Source: Trichoderma breve
Taxonomy: Eukaryota > Ascomycota > Sordariomycetes > Hypocreales > Hypocreaceae
Length of the DNA stretch: 64,000 bases
Direction: 5' to 3'
Assembly (NCBI RefSeq): GCF_028502605.1
Contig: NW_026611593.1
Span: forward strand, 1 to 64,000
Shown: piece after piece, positions 36,601-47,417 of the stretch
Numbering within the stretch: the first letter of the stretch is position 1
How the letters are laid out: each line of letters begins with the position of its first letter
Notes under the pieces: generated by a model
What the model was told of the DNA's origin: nothing
Database searches by the model: none
Seen by the model: the letters and a program-made list of their open reading frames with translations, nothing else
Program-made: the position numbers and the translations under genes

Positions 36601-37412
36601 AAGCATTGATCAATGCACTCGCGAGACATCCTGGGGACACTATTCACCGTGTTGTCCGTCCAGCCAATTGTGGCGAGATATGCACATTGCACGCAGCTGG
36701 CACTGATAATCGGTTCTATATCCTTCAACCTTTTCTGCAGAGCCGGGTTGGCGTTGTACTCATTGGTCAGCACGAAAGCTGTGCGGTAATATGCTTCCTG
36801 TGGCATGCGAAACGCACTGCCGTCAGCCCCAGGTATGACGGCACATGTGCCGTGCTTCATCCACTCGGACAGGATGAAACACTGCATGGTGTTGTTATAC
36901 TTGGCGTCGGTCGGCCAATAGTAATGCAACAGACTTCCAAAAATTGTGAGATACGATTCGTCGAATTCTTCACCATGCTTACAGCCATAGGGCTGATTCT
37001 TTTCTCCACTCCCACCTTGGGAACCAGGCCACAGTCCGTGCAACGTGACTTTAGGTGAGCCCGGGGCAAAGTCATTCTGCTGCAATGCCAGCGTGTAGCC
37101 GTCGGTAGGCAGCAGCCCTGCAGGCTTGTGCTTGCCATCGCACAGAGAGAAGGGAGGTGGTTTCTGCTGCATGCTTTTGTCTTTACCCAAAATGGTGCAT
37201 CCCCGCGTCCACTTAAGGTTGCACGTATCAACGTGATAATTGACGGCACTGAAGCGCTTGTCAGGAATCGGGTTGGAGGCACAACTGTCCGAATGACCGG
37301 TACATGAGGCGGCAGCACCAGCGACCAGACACGCCAATGCCACCAAGACCAATGTAAGGCGTATGTGATACGGCCATAGCGTTGGCATTGCGCTTGGATG
37401 TGGCCGAGTCAT
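33675..37412 (-). CDS. Fusion protein: secreted RNase T2, tandem WRS-type repeats, berberine-bridge-type FAD oxidase
   Basis: One intronless frame of 1245 codons. I start at ATG 37412, which gives a signal peptide (LTLVLVALACLVAGAAA); the frame is open for 84 codons upstream but that part has no such character. RNase T2: CAS I is TLHGLWP (His about 125) and CAS II is SEWMKHGTC (Glu 183, His 187), so both catalytic sites are intact. Residues about 325-590 hold two related segments, each starting GTWRS/GIWRS, of unknown function. A Cys-rich linker follows (about 592-620). The oxidase spans about 640-1245. SGSGHEYNSRN (His 787) and SGWCSTVG (Cys 855) correspond to the two covalent FAD attachment sites. 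GGGHGPFG follows, and the C-terminus HNWTSRYWGQ...IKKAHDPGNHLWCHHCVG is the BBE element. It is less AT-rich than its neighbours. Probably secreted; its task is unknown. Confidence 0.88.
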   Translation of the reverse strand: MTRPHPSAMPTLWPYHIRLTLVLVALACLVAGAAASCTGHSDSCASNPIPDKRFSAVNYHVDTCNLKWTRGCTILGKDKSMQQKPPPFSLCDGKHKPAGLLPTDGYTLALQQNDFAPGSPKVTLHGLWPGSQGGSGEKNQPYGCKHGEEFDESYLTIFGSLLHYYWPTDAKYNNTMQCFILSEWMKHGTCAVIPGADGSAFRMPQEAYYRTAFVLTNEYNANPALQKRLKDIEPIISASCVQCAYLATIGWTDNTVNSVPRMSRECIDQCFACSDSWANCPPANLDSTVLLDPTNAPMPIQNYSIPNVGFGMPELSSDIISPWKGTWRSFGAEQHGSGKFEFAQTFTEDTLTVTTDSPYPQTCAYGPRSDREIVLKNCGTNHHLEDCLIKRLPDISGLEVAFFACNHTGLPAPVDFYAAMDTPNCGNFLMFRCKSSLAPGCVFSPDINPAAASLQHSPVSKASKPSPLSPYQPGIAGVPSALLGIWRSLQVSNHYQEGLARWNFTADGQASLEWPNYPSRGVQRYAVTHSDDGHNTIFLASTSGSITTCHFQFQYHPVYSYATLRCGAPNRLAPDDVEESFLPPHTQWAMGRCNPCSLHCSYSCGPENDYCGAGSCDPAKSVPSMRSPQPRDVTDLLQIRHDWCTPDDSSCWPTKTAIQELEQELDPNEPRLGLKWASYPQPQPAPVPTGSFNNQSFYGLGNTATGFKALYYYEDVNEMRRSCFKASSNSTEWNNVSDMCKAALHQNEYRDWNPFIVVFPLNERHVARALNFAVRHRLCISTSGSGHEYNSRNSCPTGGILIRTILLKDKSFISKWEEDPVLAPSGAFKFGAGAVFAEMHAFSKQYNRVIASGWCSTVGMVGFHLGGGHGPFGPSMGLGVDNVLEIEVMQVGQDAHGQPVVHKKVASRRHNPQLFWAMRGGGGGVWGVILSMTIRAHAVPDGGLSHVLMIQNGTFCPDSSPFGYEWLRAMWNRFSAWTLLLNSKVSTQAAFFIDTSNYKTGGLCAVTWKFNFEYFYAGGEKEPNYRLFRDRLKSVLEVTAIEERNFKSAYDYVLSMPADKFLLAVGNPLPAPHPPSDNATGSQNSVFVSRQAMETKFAPTMMEVLDICVASLKNPDTTSPDPTGHRCGFHYLYTSLTGNLGSPQPGDTAISPGFRSAVMLWNARTLTTQQSMHTLYRIGPNSYFSESSYVMHNWTSRYWGQALYQQLLAIKKAHDPGNHLWCHHCVGDNPDDAYGDPLSDVAGLV

Positions 37413-38854
37413 CTCTGCTCGACGCACACCACTGTTTATGGCGTGCGTTGTCGATGATGTGTTCAGGCAATGGGTACTCCACCACGCGAACTGTACTTTA
37501 ATTATAAGTTTGTTCAGATAGATAGAAAGAGGAGAGACGCCTTCAAGAAAGAGTTGGTGATAAGAGAGTTCCCAGATCACAACATACATGATAAGCAGTC
37601 TATATATACATCTTATATGTTCAGTTCGGTGACTTGGATAATGATTGGCAGCCAGTGCCACCATTTGCGGGCTTCACCCAATCGCAGGCTTTGAGCCTAC
37701 TCACTCATAATGATATGTCCAAACTGAGCGGGTTTCTTCTCCAAGAGGTGAAAAAGAGAGCTGATAAACCGATAGTGTAATTTCAGCCGCTGCAGCCACC
37801 ACTGCAAACTATTGAATGCGGGAGAACTGGGCAAGCTGATGCTGCTGGTAGGAGAGAAGACAGAGTGATAGTGTGGCTCAGCGTGGAAGCTGAGACAGGG
37901 GTCAGACGGGAAGTGATTGGAAGTGAGCTCAGCTAGGCTAGGTGGATGCACCAGTGGCGGCTGGCGCTTCGCTCAAGTGCATAAGTCTCGAAGGGAGGAA
38001 TTCTAGACTTTGACCCAGTATGAGTGTTATTGGCAGGGTTCTGAAGTTTGGTGCAAAGCTCACCCAGTACAGCTGCGGTTGAGATGAACATTGACCGCTT
38101 TCCAAGCGCCTCTCTAGGTCACCCGTAGGATCCGCCTCCACAAGGGAGCCAAAGGCTTTGCAAACTATTGGTAACAACCGAAAAGACCATCAGGGAGTTT
38201 CCTTCACCTTGCAGCTACTCTTTGTGTATTACTTTATACATCAAACTCTACAACTACTGTTCCAAATGGAAATATTGATCTGTAATACAACGTCTACGCA
38301 TCAATGCTATTAAGAACGGGAAAGGCATTTCCAGCAGGCAAAATGCCATCAGCCAACTCTACGCCTGCTTCGATGTGAACGCGGAAAACTTCAGACTGAC
38401 TAACTTACCAATTTCTTTTGTGAGATTGGGAGTCGGCGTAACTGGCACACATTCGGGCGGCACCTTCACGATCAACGCCCGGTCAACTCAAACCGTGGAC
38501 ACGATATTTCTGCCACTTCAATAATATGTATTATATACCTTTATGCAGTCATTGACGTTGGAATTCATGTTGTAATCGTGAAAAAAGCACCTCATATACT
38601 ATCTAAAGTAACTAACCTAGCCCTGACCTAATGTAGACCACTGATATTTGTGACTTTCGGCTTTGCTCGTAATGTTCGGTGAGTCGGATGTTTTCGGATT
38701 TTACAACGGAAACCCTTCTCCATGACCAGGCTATTTAAGAAACAACAAAAGCCTTTACCAGGGAAAAAGGTTCAGACGAACTATCGTACTCACGTATTCT
38801 GAATAAAACACCTTTCGTAATTTACTCTTCCTACACTGATTTTCAATTCACATA
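37413..38854. promoter_or_regulatory. Divergent promoter region: fusion gene (-) and aminotransferase (+)
   Basis: About 1.4 kb. A TATA-like TATATATA lies at about 37601-37608, some 190 bp upstream of the fusion-gene ATG. Ahead of the aminotransferase, CGG triplets in a TCGG context occur at 38658, 38677, 38685 and 38695, which could be half-sites for a Zn2Cys6 regulator. No further gene is seen. Confidence 0.4.
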
Positions 38855-40558
38855 ATGGCCTCCAGTCCCAAAGGTTTGAAGCCTGCGGAACGGGTTGCGA
38901 TCCAGCAGCAGGATGTGTGGTATGAACAATAGAGCACAGCCCATACGTAATACACTGCTGACAATCCGTTTTGCTCAAGGTCCATTATAAATGAGGCGGC
39001 CGCCGAATCTCTTATCCAACCTATTGCAAATATGGGCCAAGGCTTTTTGTAGGTGGCATTATACGCTGAACCGAATCAAAGTCGTTAATAGGAATTGAAA
39101 TAGTGATTACAATCCTCCCGACTTTGCAATCAATGCCGCAAAGGACGCGCTAGACAGGGTGGACTGCAACCAATATGCACCCACAAAGGTGAGACACTTT
39201 GACTATTGAATTCGCGTTTGCTAAAAGCTCTTCATCTCGTAGGGCCGCTCTAGTCTGAGAAAATCCATCGCCCGGGAATACTCGCTGTCCCTCCATCGTG
39301 AATTAGACCCAGATACAGAGGTTACTGTAACAACGGGGGCAAACGAGGGTAAATATAGGAATCTGACTTTTCCGTATGTTGATCACTAAATAGTCAGCCA
39401 GGAATACTGTGCGCACTAATGGCCTTTATCTCCCCAGGAGACGAAGTCATTCTTTTTGAGCCGTTTTTTGATCAGTACGTCTCGAAGAATACATGGTTCT
39501 ATTATGAAAACTGACTATCGTTAGATATATTAGCAACATTGAGATGGCTGGCGGTGTTATTCGCTATGTTCCCCTCAGCGCTCCACAAGAGAATACTCTC
39601 AGAACCTCCTCGGCAGAGTGGACGGTCGATTTTAAGAAATTGAATGATAGTTTCAATGAAAGTACCAAAATGATTGTAAGTCTTCTCAATGAGGGAATCA
39701 CACTTCCTATGAAGCTAATGGGATAGATTATAAATTCACCGTGCGTTTATACCTCAAGAATGTTATTTTCTTCTTATTAACTCCAGTAGGCACAATCCCG
39801 TTGGAAAAATCTTCTCACGCCCAGAATTAGAAACTATTGCATCTCTCTGTATAAAGCACGATGTTCTTATCCTTTCGGATGAAGTCTATGACCGACTATG
39901 CTACGTTCCGTTCACGAGAACGGCTACTCTGTCCGAAGATATTTTTTCTCACACGCTCACTGTTGGATCAGCAGGCAAAGCATTCCAAGCCACTGGTTGG
40001 AGAATTGGGTACCTGGTTGGACCTGATCACCTGATAAAGTATGTTGCCGCTGCTCATACTCGCATCTGCTACAGTAGCGTGTCTCCATTGCAAGAAGCAG
40101 TTGCTGTCGCGTTCGACAAAGCAAACCAGGTAGGATTCTGGGACTATAGTCAAAGAGAAATGAAGCGAAAACTGGATATGTTCATTCAGGTGTTTGATGA
40201 GCTTAAAATTCCAGTTCGTGTACTCCTTCTCTTCACCACTTTAATCTCATGCTCATTAGCTTTCCTATAGTATTCCTATCCAGAAGGAGGATATTTTGTT
40301 CTGGCAAATATGGCTTCGATCAAGCTTCCTGAGGACTATCCATTTCCATTACACATTTCAAGCAGGCCGCGGGACTTCAAGATTGCATACTTTCTAATTC
40401 GAGAGCTGGGAGTAGCGGCGATTCCTGTTTCAGAATTTTATAAAGAACAAAGTACGGTCGCTGCAACCAATTACCTTCGGTTTGCAGTTTGCAAGACAGA
40501 TGAAGTTCTCGAACAAGCCAAAGCAAAATTGCAACAAGTTAAGAAATATATTGTTTAG
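38855..40558 (+). CDS. Kynurenine-type aminotransferase (BNA3-like, PLP enzyme)
   Basis: Nine exons: 38855-38919, 38980-39048, 39104-39188, 39243-39348, 39402-39474, 39525-39675, 39727-39740, 39790-40213, 40271-40558. They sum to 1275 nt, 424 residues, in frame. Exon 7 is only 14 nt; without it the conserved stretch K-M-I-(V)-x-N-S-P-HNPVGK cannot be formed. Motifs: NMGQGFFDYNPPDF, CNQYAPTKGR, TTGANEG, EPFFDQYISNIEM, ILSDEVYDRL, the PLP lysine in TVGSAGKAF, and FAVCKTDE at the end. The family converts kynurenine (and other aromatic amino acids) to the oxo acid, giving kynurenate. It is the left-most member of the proposed catabolic cluster. Confidence 0.93.
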
Positions 40559-40894
40559 AATAGTTGGGTAACTACGAAGATTAGTTCAATTTCTGATGAC
40601 TTGATTAATTCTCATCTTAGCCAAGAGATACAAATTCTTTCACAATTAGTTATATCTCAGCTAGCCTCGTGTTCCAACAAACACCAACACCATCCGTCGC
40701 AAAATATTAGGAGCTGCCGCTGTCATTAGCTATGAAAGTATGTTCTGCAGCTATCATACATCAGGTGTTCATATCCATTACTAAATTAGATATCGGGAGA
40801 ATGTCTAGATCGTCCAATAGCCCAGAAAAATAGGCATTCCAGTCGCTATTGGGCATTAGCAAAGTTAGAAACCAAATAAAGCATAAACCTTATC
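40559..40894. other. Intergenic between convergent genes, nothing seen
   Basis: 3' ends of the aminotransferase and of the Zn2Cys6 regulator; no feature recognised. Confidence 0.5.
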
Positions 40895-43011
40895 TCACTC
40901 TGCAATTTCTATTGTAGGGAATATGCCTGATTCATCTCCTGAGCCTGTTGGGGGATTAACGATCCCATTTTGATCATCCCCGGAAGCCAAGTTACGGGCT
41001 GTGTTTTGCCGGACAACATTCTTCACTGTTTTCAGCAGTTGAATATGAGGCTCTGATAGCCACTGGGAATCATCAACCGTCGTATTGTCAGCCGTACCAG
41101 GAGAGGATCCTGCAGACTCAAAAATGTGAATAGTCCTTTTTTGGAGATCCAAAATTATAGAGTCGTTCTTTGCTTCCTCCCAGATGCTTGTCAGTAAAAT
41201 TGAACTCAAGGTCGTGTGGATCGTTGACCAAGTTCGAAGGGGAACAATGCTTAAAGTATGGAACTCAAGAAAAGCCTGCAATGCGTTTGTAAAGCTTCCC
41301 TTGGCTCTCATTCGCGCTCTTTCATATTCAGATGTATTTGTATCGTGACAAGCCTTTCCAAGAGCTGGCCTACAAATGACAGTCTCAAGAAATGATGTAT
41401 TTAATCGAAAGGCTAAAAAATGGAGACATTCTTGCAAGTTTTCACATTCATCCTGATTGCGTAAATGGGGTTGAGTGCTATCTCGAATACGATCGAGAAT
41501 TGTGAGCCATTGCATAGAGAGAGCTATTTGGGAGCGCCCTGTCTCATGCCTTTCGAGAATTGCCATTGCAAGTTGGCAGATATAATGCATGGCTTCTGTG
41601 AATGAAAGGCTCTTAGGAAGTAATAAACTTTCGAAGGAATATCCAGATCTTGATAATGCAGCAGGAAGTCGACCATGGCAAAGACTAAGAAGGCTATCTT
41701 GCCACACAATGGAAAGCCTAGTGGTTAGGTTAGAGAAACAACCGCTTATGACTAAGTCTGAGATAGATACTATGTTTTCCTATTGGTAGTCTTGACAGTC
41801 TTGGAATCTCTAGAAGAGGCTGATGATGGTGATGATGATGAGTCGTCCATATCCAGCCTCAACGCCTGGCCCAACCGTATAGTACAGCCTAGCAGTGCTG
41901 AAGAAGCATCAGACTGGCCATTATTCTGTAGAACATTTCCAATGACCAGCAAAGCTTGTATAGCCTGAACAGTAGGGCGACATAGATAGTTAGCAAGTCG
42001 AAGGGCATGGAAAGCCCTGCGAACTATCACGCCGATCAGTATATGCTTGATTTGCCGGGTATTCATTCCACACACTCAGATCACGAGATATATGCGCTCT
42101 TGAACCGTGGCTCAAGTCTGAGAACTGGACCCCTGATGCCATGGTAGCAAGGATTAATCCAATCTGCCCTAGGGATTTATCATCTGTCCAGCGATGAGAT
42201 TCCTTGAGTGGGTCGCTAAGCTCGCCAGTATCGAGTGATTTTAAATAAAGACGAAGTTCTAACTCAAAATCATTAATCTCGGCAAGAATTGGATTGAATG
42301 GAAAGACGAATGCTCGATACAAGTGAAAATACCTATACGTGTTCGCGATCAGCTAGATGATAAACGAATAGGCTACGCGTTACTGCTTACTTCAGCACCT
42401 CTTCCTTCTTTGGTAGAATCTCCAGTAGAGAAGTCCATCGATCCTGAGAAGATTTCACTTTCATAAATGGATAGTCGCCGTATGTGTTTTGTAGGCCTAG
42501 CATTTGTTCCACATCATCTTGAGTAGAAGACTCTCCTTCTCTCTTTTGAAGACGAACAATGACCGCAGCAGTATTACCGCCGGATACTAGGTGGCTATTA
42601 AGATTACCATGAATTGTTGGATAATCGGTGATAATCTGATGCGAAGAATCAGGTTCATCAATCTCCGGCTGTCTTTCAGAGTGCGGTGTAGACGTTCTAT
42701 CTGCTTAACTATACGTTAGCAAACGTGTGGATTAGCAGGCCAACTGGCAAACAATCAAGAAATCTAAGAAGATTACCAGAGCTTTTCCTGTCGTTTTCTT
42801 GTCTGAAATTAGTATATACACAAATCTCTGGGTGACCGCGTTTTTCGCAAGTCTTGCAAGGCGATTTGCTATCACACTTGACTTTTCGCAGTCGGCACGG
42901 ATAACACGCCTTGCTGTCCCTCTGTCTCTTTCTTAGTCTTAAGATTCGGTCAACTTCTCCCTGGCCAACCGTCTTTTTGCGCGTAGTGCGACGGTCGGAT
43001 TGACTATCCAT
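40895..43011 (-). CDS. Zn2Cys6 transcription factor 1 of the catabolic cluster (possible split stop codon)
   Basis: Exons on the - strand: 43011-42777, 42703-42391, 42332-42076, 42023-41771, 41717-40895. They total 1881 nt (626 residues if read through). The zinc cluster is KACYPCRLRKVKCDSKSPCKTCEKRG...C, with six cysteines, followed by a fungal-specific transcription-factor domain (GDYPFMK, RRAFHALRLANYL, VWQDSLLSLCHGR). The last intron (41718-41770, two CTAAC branch sites) is the only one that keeps phase, but it creates TAG across the junction (TA|G), where CAG would be expected to be harmless. Either the gene is newly inactivated, or a splice site escapes me. It is divergent from the monooxygenase gene, with which it shares a promoter. 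Confidence 0.8.
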
Positions 43012-43629
43012 ACTGATTCAATTCCCTTTTCCGAATATTCCGAGTCTGGAAGCAAGCAAGCGAAAGTATGGTAAAGAAAACAAGCTCTGTAGTCGCTTGA
43101 CTGAGGGGTTGAAGATTGAACATCGTGTATGTCACGTGAGATTGTTAAGGTCAATATTCCTTACATTCCAGAATGAGATTCTCAATTTTGGGAAAAGGGC
43201 CACAGTGTGTAGCAAATTCATTCAATCTAGATAAATATCCAGTCAATCTGATTCAGAATTGTTGCTAATTCTTTGACTATCTTCCTACATCGGAACTCCT
43301 ATCATCTCTGTATACAAGGCTAACCCCGTAATTAAGTTTGCCTTTGCAGTGGGCAGCAGATGCGGAGTGCCTTAGGTATCTTAATGTGTCAAACATTTAT
43401 CTCCTTATTTGTATGATCAAACTTCGTAACTAACAACATTGTTAGCTTACGTGAAGATAGGTATTGTCAATGTGATGCCAGCGAACAAGACCGAGCAAGC
43501 CCGAGCAAAACCGAGATTGACCGGCAAATACCGATAGCATGCGGAAGCGCAGTGCGGCAGAAAATGCTAAAAGGGATAATTGAGCAGTGAATTCTGTTAC
43601 TTAAATTCCTATCAGAACAGTTTGGAATC
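43012..43629. promoter_or_regulatory. Divergent promoter between regulator 1 (-) and FAD monooxygenase (+)
   Basis: 618 bp. It contains CACGTG at 43133-43138 near the regulator side and, on the monooxygenase side, an array of five CCG half-sites exactly 10 bp apart (43491-43533), reported separately. Confidence 0.55.
43491..43535. promoter_or_regulatory. Array of five CCG half-sites at exact 10-bp spacing
   Basis: CCGAG at 43491, 43501 and 43511, CCGGC at 43521 and CCGAT at 43531 all start exactly 10 bp apart, so they lie on one face of the helix. They sit about 95-140 bp before the monooxygenase ATG. Zn2Cys6 proteins bind CGG/CCG triplets, and one is encoded divergently next door, so this is a plausible binding array. 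Confidence 0.55.
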
Positions 43630-45522
43630 ATGTCTTCCAATGTTATTGCGCTTGATTGTATCATTATTGGAGCTGGGCTTGCTGGACTGGCAGCGGCGCA
43701 GGCGCTGAAGCTTGCTGGACATCGTGTCAAGGTCTCTTGCTAATGTGCAATTTAAATACCGGTCACGCTGCTGACATTTTCAACAGATTTTTGATAAATC
43801 GTTCCAAAAAGGCGAAGTTGGTGCAGGAATAAATGTCACCGCAAATGCTACAAAAATCCTAAGCAGCTGGGGTAATATGCGACTAACCCGGAAGACGGTT
43901 CGTCGATGCTAACTTGACCGCGCAGGATTTGACTTCTCTCGAGCTCATGCTCTTCCCTGCCGCGGGGCAGTTTGTTTCCTTTCGCCTTGTTCCAGAGTCA
44001 CAGTATTGCGTCAAGCAGCTAATAAACATGGCCATCAATAGTACCAGTTATTCAGCGCAAGCACCCTCCAACTGCTTGAAAAAACATCTGTTGAGAACGT
44101 AAGCGAGCAATGATGCTGCTAATCTTAGTTGGTTAACTGTTCTACTAGGACTATGAGGCCGATTTTCACTTCCTATATCGGCCTGACTACCATAAAGAAT
44201 TGAAACGACTAGCAACTACCCCGACAGACATAGGCAATGCCGCTACTCTTTATACTGGCATGAAGGTTGTTGATGTGGTATACTCTCTTGCTCTTGAGGT
44301 TTGGTATACCAGGCCACTAATATCCAAAATAGGACCCAGTAAAGGGATATATCGCATTGGCAGACGGCTCAATTCACCATGCAGATCTAATCATCGGTGC
44401 TGACGGTATTCATGTGGGCACTCTTTATGTTTCCATATCCCACATTGATCTAATGTTTCTAGTCAATTACGAGACAGCATGTATCGAAAGACGTCAGTCC
44501 AGTGAGAACTGGGTGGAACGCTTTCCGATTCACCATCCCAACAGAGACCTTGACGAGAATTCAAGGCGTCATAGATATTTACTCAAGAAAAAGTGGATGG
44601 TGGTCTGTCCTTACCTCTGATCATCAAGGACTTATTTGGTATGAATGCAAAGGGTAAGCATATCTGTTTGACAAATAGAGAGACTTGAAGTGTAGCTCTA
44701 ACTTCAGGGTGTATAGGGGAGAGCTTCAGAACTTTGTCGCTTATTATGAATCGGATGAGGATGTCGGATTAAAAGGTATAGTAACATTAAAACTTCTGTC
44801 GAGCTGATCTTAATTATTGTATATAGGACTCGGCCAAAATGAACTACTATCGGAGCTTTTAGCAGAATTCTCAGAATTCAATCCTATTATTATTTCTATT
44901 TTACGGTTAGTATTGAACGTCCAGGCGCTGAATAAGTTGATACGAATGATATGTAGCGTAGCTGAAGATATCAAACCGTGGATACTGCAGTATCAGTCAC
45001 CCCTCGAAAGCTGGTCGCGGGGGCAGTTACTGTTAGTTGGCGATGCTGCTCATCCTGTACGGCGCTCCATTTCAAAATTCGGAACTTTGATGCAAGGCTG
45101 TGGCTGACGTCATCTCTACTTATAGGTACACTCTGTTCAATCTGGGCAAGGCGTAAATCTAGCCATTGAAGACGCAGGTGCCTTGGAAATGCTTTTCGGT
45201 AACATGAAGTCAAAAGACGAAATCTCGGACCGAATTACAACATTCCAAAACGTTCGTTGTAAACGGGCAGGAGCTGTTCAAGTTCTGTCGCGGATCAAAC
45301 GTGGAACAGAATATCAAGAGACAAATGTCTTAGACAAATGGCTACCAAGCCACGTACGGGTGTTCGATGGCACGTCTCGAGATTTATTTATTTATGGGTC
45401 GGTTGATTTCTATTATTCATGAATCATTTGCTGCAAAGGTTTATTGTTTTCTAATGTTATATAGGCATGATGTTGTTCTTGAGTGTACGTTAGCAACATC
45501 TGGAGGGAGTGGAAATACATAA
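43630..45522 (+). CDS. FAD-dependent aromatic-ring monooxygenase (salicylate-hydroxylase-like)
   Basis: Twelve exons: 43630-43731, 43787-43871, 43926-43969, 44042-44098, 44149-44277, 44333-44413, 44463-44653, 44708-44775, 44827-44905, 44957-45056, 45126-45397, 45465-45522. They total 1266 nt, 421 residues, and every junction keeps phase. The three fingerprints of class A flavin hydroxylases are present: GxGxxG in IIGAGLAGLAAAQAL, the DG motif in LIIGADGIHS, and the GD motif in LLLVGDAAHPV. C-terminal IYGHDV is common in the family. It uses NAD(P)H and O2 to hydroxylate an aromatic or N-heteroaromatic acid; the substrate cannot be told. Two introns use less usual donors (GTCTCT, GTGGGC). Confidence 0.88.
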
Positions 45523-45748
45523 GTTAATATTGCTAGACTCAGTGGCATAGGGAAGTAGTTAATTTCGGAATGTATGTCTGACTTGACAATGTGAAAATTG
45601 CGAATTGAACCTACTAAATACGACAAAGGAATAAAGCAGCTGATTAAAGAGTACATGAAGTTTCTTTTGATACTAATTTTTCTGAATAGTTCGCCATTTT
45701 TACTCAGGAGCAATATTGATAATAGATTTATAGTTCATTCAGTAGCTA

Positions 45749-47417
45749 TTAGGTATTTGAGAACTCAATATGTTCCCCACGCTGTTTATCCAAGTCAGTG
45801 GTATTCCCTGCGCTACTTAACTCTTGCATATTCCCTTGATTAGCCTCTGTGATATTTGCATTTTGTTGAAGAGAAAGTTCAATGCCCAATTTCTCTGGCC
45901 CGATAATTACGGTAATAAATAGAAATGCATATGCACATGCGGCAAATATGCAAATCACTTTGCCATAATCATACTGAGTAATCACCCCGCTATTCAAGCT
46001 TGCAGGCTTACCCAGAGGAAACCTTTGTCCAATGGTAGCTTCGATAGTTGATGAAGCAGACGAGGCAAGGTTGCCCAACTGATACGAGGTACCCACAACG
46101 AAGGTTCGGAGAGCTGCGGGCGAAAGTTCCATTAAATGAATTGGCACGACGCCACAGGTACCCTGAATAGCGAATTGCTGAAAAAGTGCTGCAGCAATGA
46201 TAGCCTTCGTATGGATAAATGTGTACGGATATAGCAACGCAGCTCCCAACACAAACATGCAGAGCATACTGAGTCTTCGTCCAAATATTTGGGAGCAGTA
46301 TCCAACGATTGTACCTCCGATAATGGCTCCAAAGTTGGAAACGACTTGCACGATAGTTACCGTGGTAGCCGAGAAATTGTATTGGTTCTTCAATAATGTC
46401 GGATACAGATCTTGCGTCCCATGTGCCTAGTTGTAATGAGTTGGTCAAGCTGCTGTTCTCTGGTCCATGATCCCACTTACCAAAAAGTTGAGCCCTGCCA
46501 TAAGCAATACAAGGTAGATCAAGAGTAGCCAGTGTTGCTTCACAGCTATTTTCCCTTCTTTCATGAATGTTTGTGCAGCAGAAGGCTCCTGCTCTCGAAT
46601 TCTTTTACGTTCCAGAAAAGTCTCTGTCTCAGGGAGACATAATCTCAAAAGAATGATGAGGACAGGAGGGCCCGCCCCAAACCAGTACAGTGGCCTCCAG
46701 CCGTGAGGAGTCGTATTAACCAAAGCTCTTGAAAAAGCAGTCGCGAGGAGATATCCAAAGGCATAACCTTGTTGGAGTATGCCAGAAAAGAGACCGCGTG
46801 CGGCAGGGGGACAGTCTTCCAGAGCGGTTGCAGCGGCATTTCCGTATAAGCCACCCATAGCAATTCCATATAATGCTCTGACCACTAGGAATTGGACATA
46901 TGTCTGACAGAATCCGGTAGCCATTTCAAACACGACAAAGAGGATGTTGTTGATAATGAAGGGCCTATACGATCCAAGAATTAGTGGTCAGAGACATTTC
47001 CATACAGTCGTCGAGATCCAATCAATCTTCATACCATTTTCTTCCGTATCTGTCTGCTGCAACTCCAAAGATGGCCGCTCCAATAGACCTGAACATGAGA
47101 ACAAGAGTGATACCCCAAGTAATGTCTGAATTACCCTTGTTGAACGATTGGGCAATCTCCGTGACTGTCAAAGGGACCGTGAAGAAATCAAAGGCGTCCC
47201 AAGTCCAGCCAGCGAACCCGACGAGAAAGAATAGCCATTGTTGTTTGTTTAACAGGAAAAATAATTTCAGAGGATTTGGAGTTTTGTTCATTGGAGGTTT
47301 CAGCGTTGTTAACCTGGTCATGATGTATTGACCAGCCGTAGGCCGATTTCGTTCAATATGAGACGCATCTTGGACTTGGGCTTCCATCTCACCAGCAGAG
47401 CTGAATTCCACTGTCAT
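45749..47417 (-). CDS. JEN-type monocarboxylate:H+ symporter (MFS, SHS family)
   Basis: Three exons: 47417-47035, 46964-46481, 46426-45749; 1545 nt, 514 residues, in frame. I start at the second Met (MTVEFSSAGE), since the 15 residues upstream add nothing typical. The N-terminal FAGWTWDAFDFF and ADRYGRKWPFIINN are MFS/JEN elements. The family motif usually written NxxSHGSQDLYPT reads NFLAHGTQDLYPT, split by intron 2, with two conservative changes. Hydrophobic segments are consistent with 12 passes. JEN carriers bring lactate, pyruvate and related carboxylates into the cell with protons. It is divergent from the lyase gene, so the carrier and a carbon-carbon lyase are probably expressed together. 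Confidence 0.9.
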
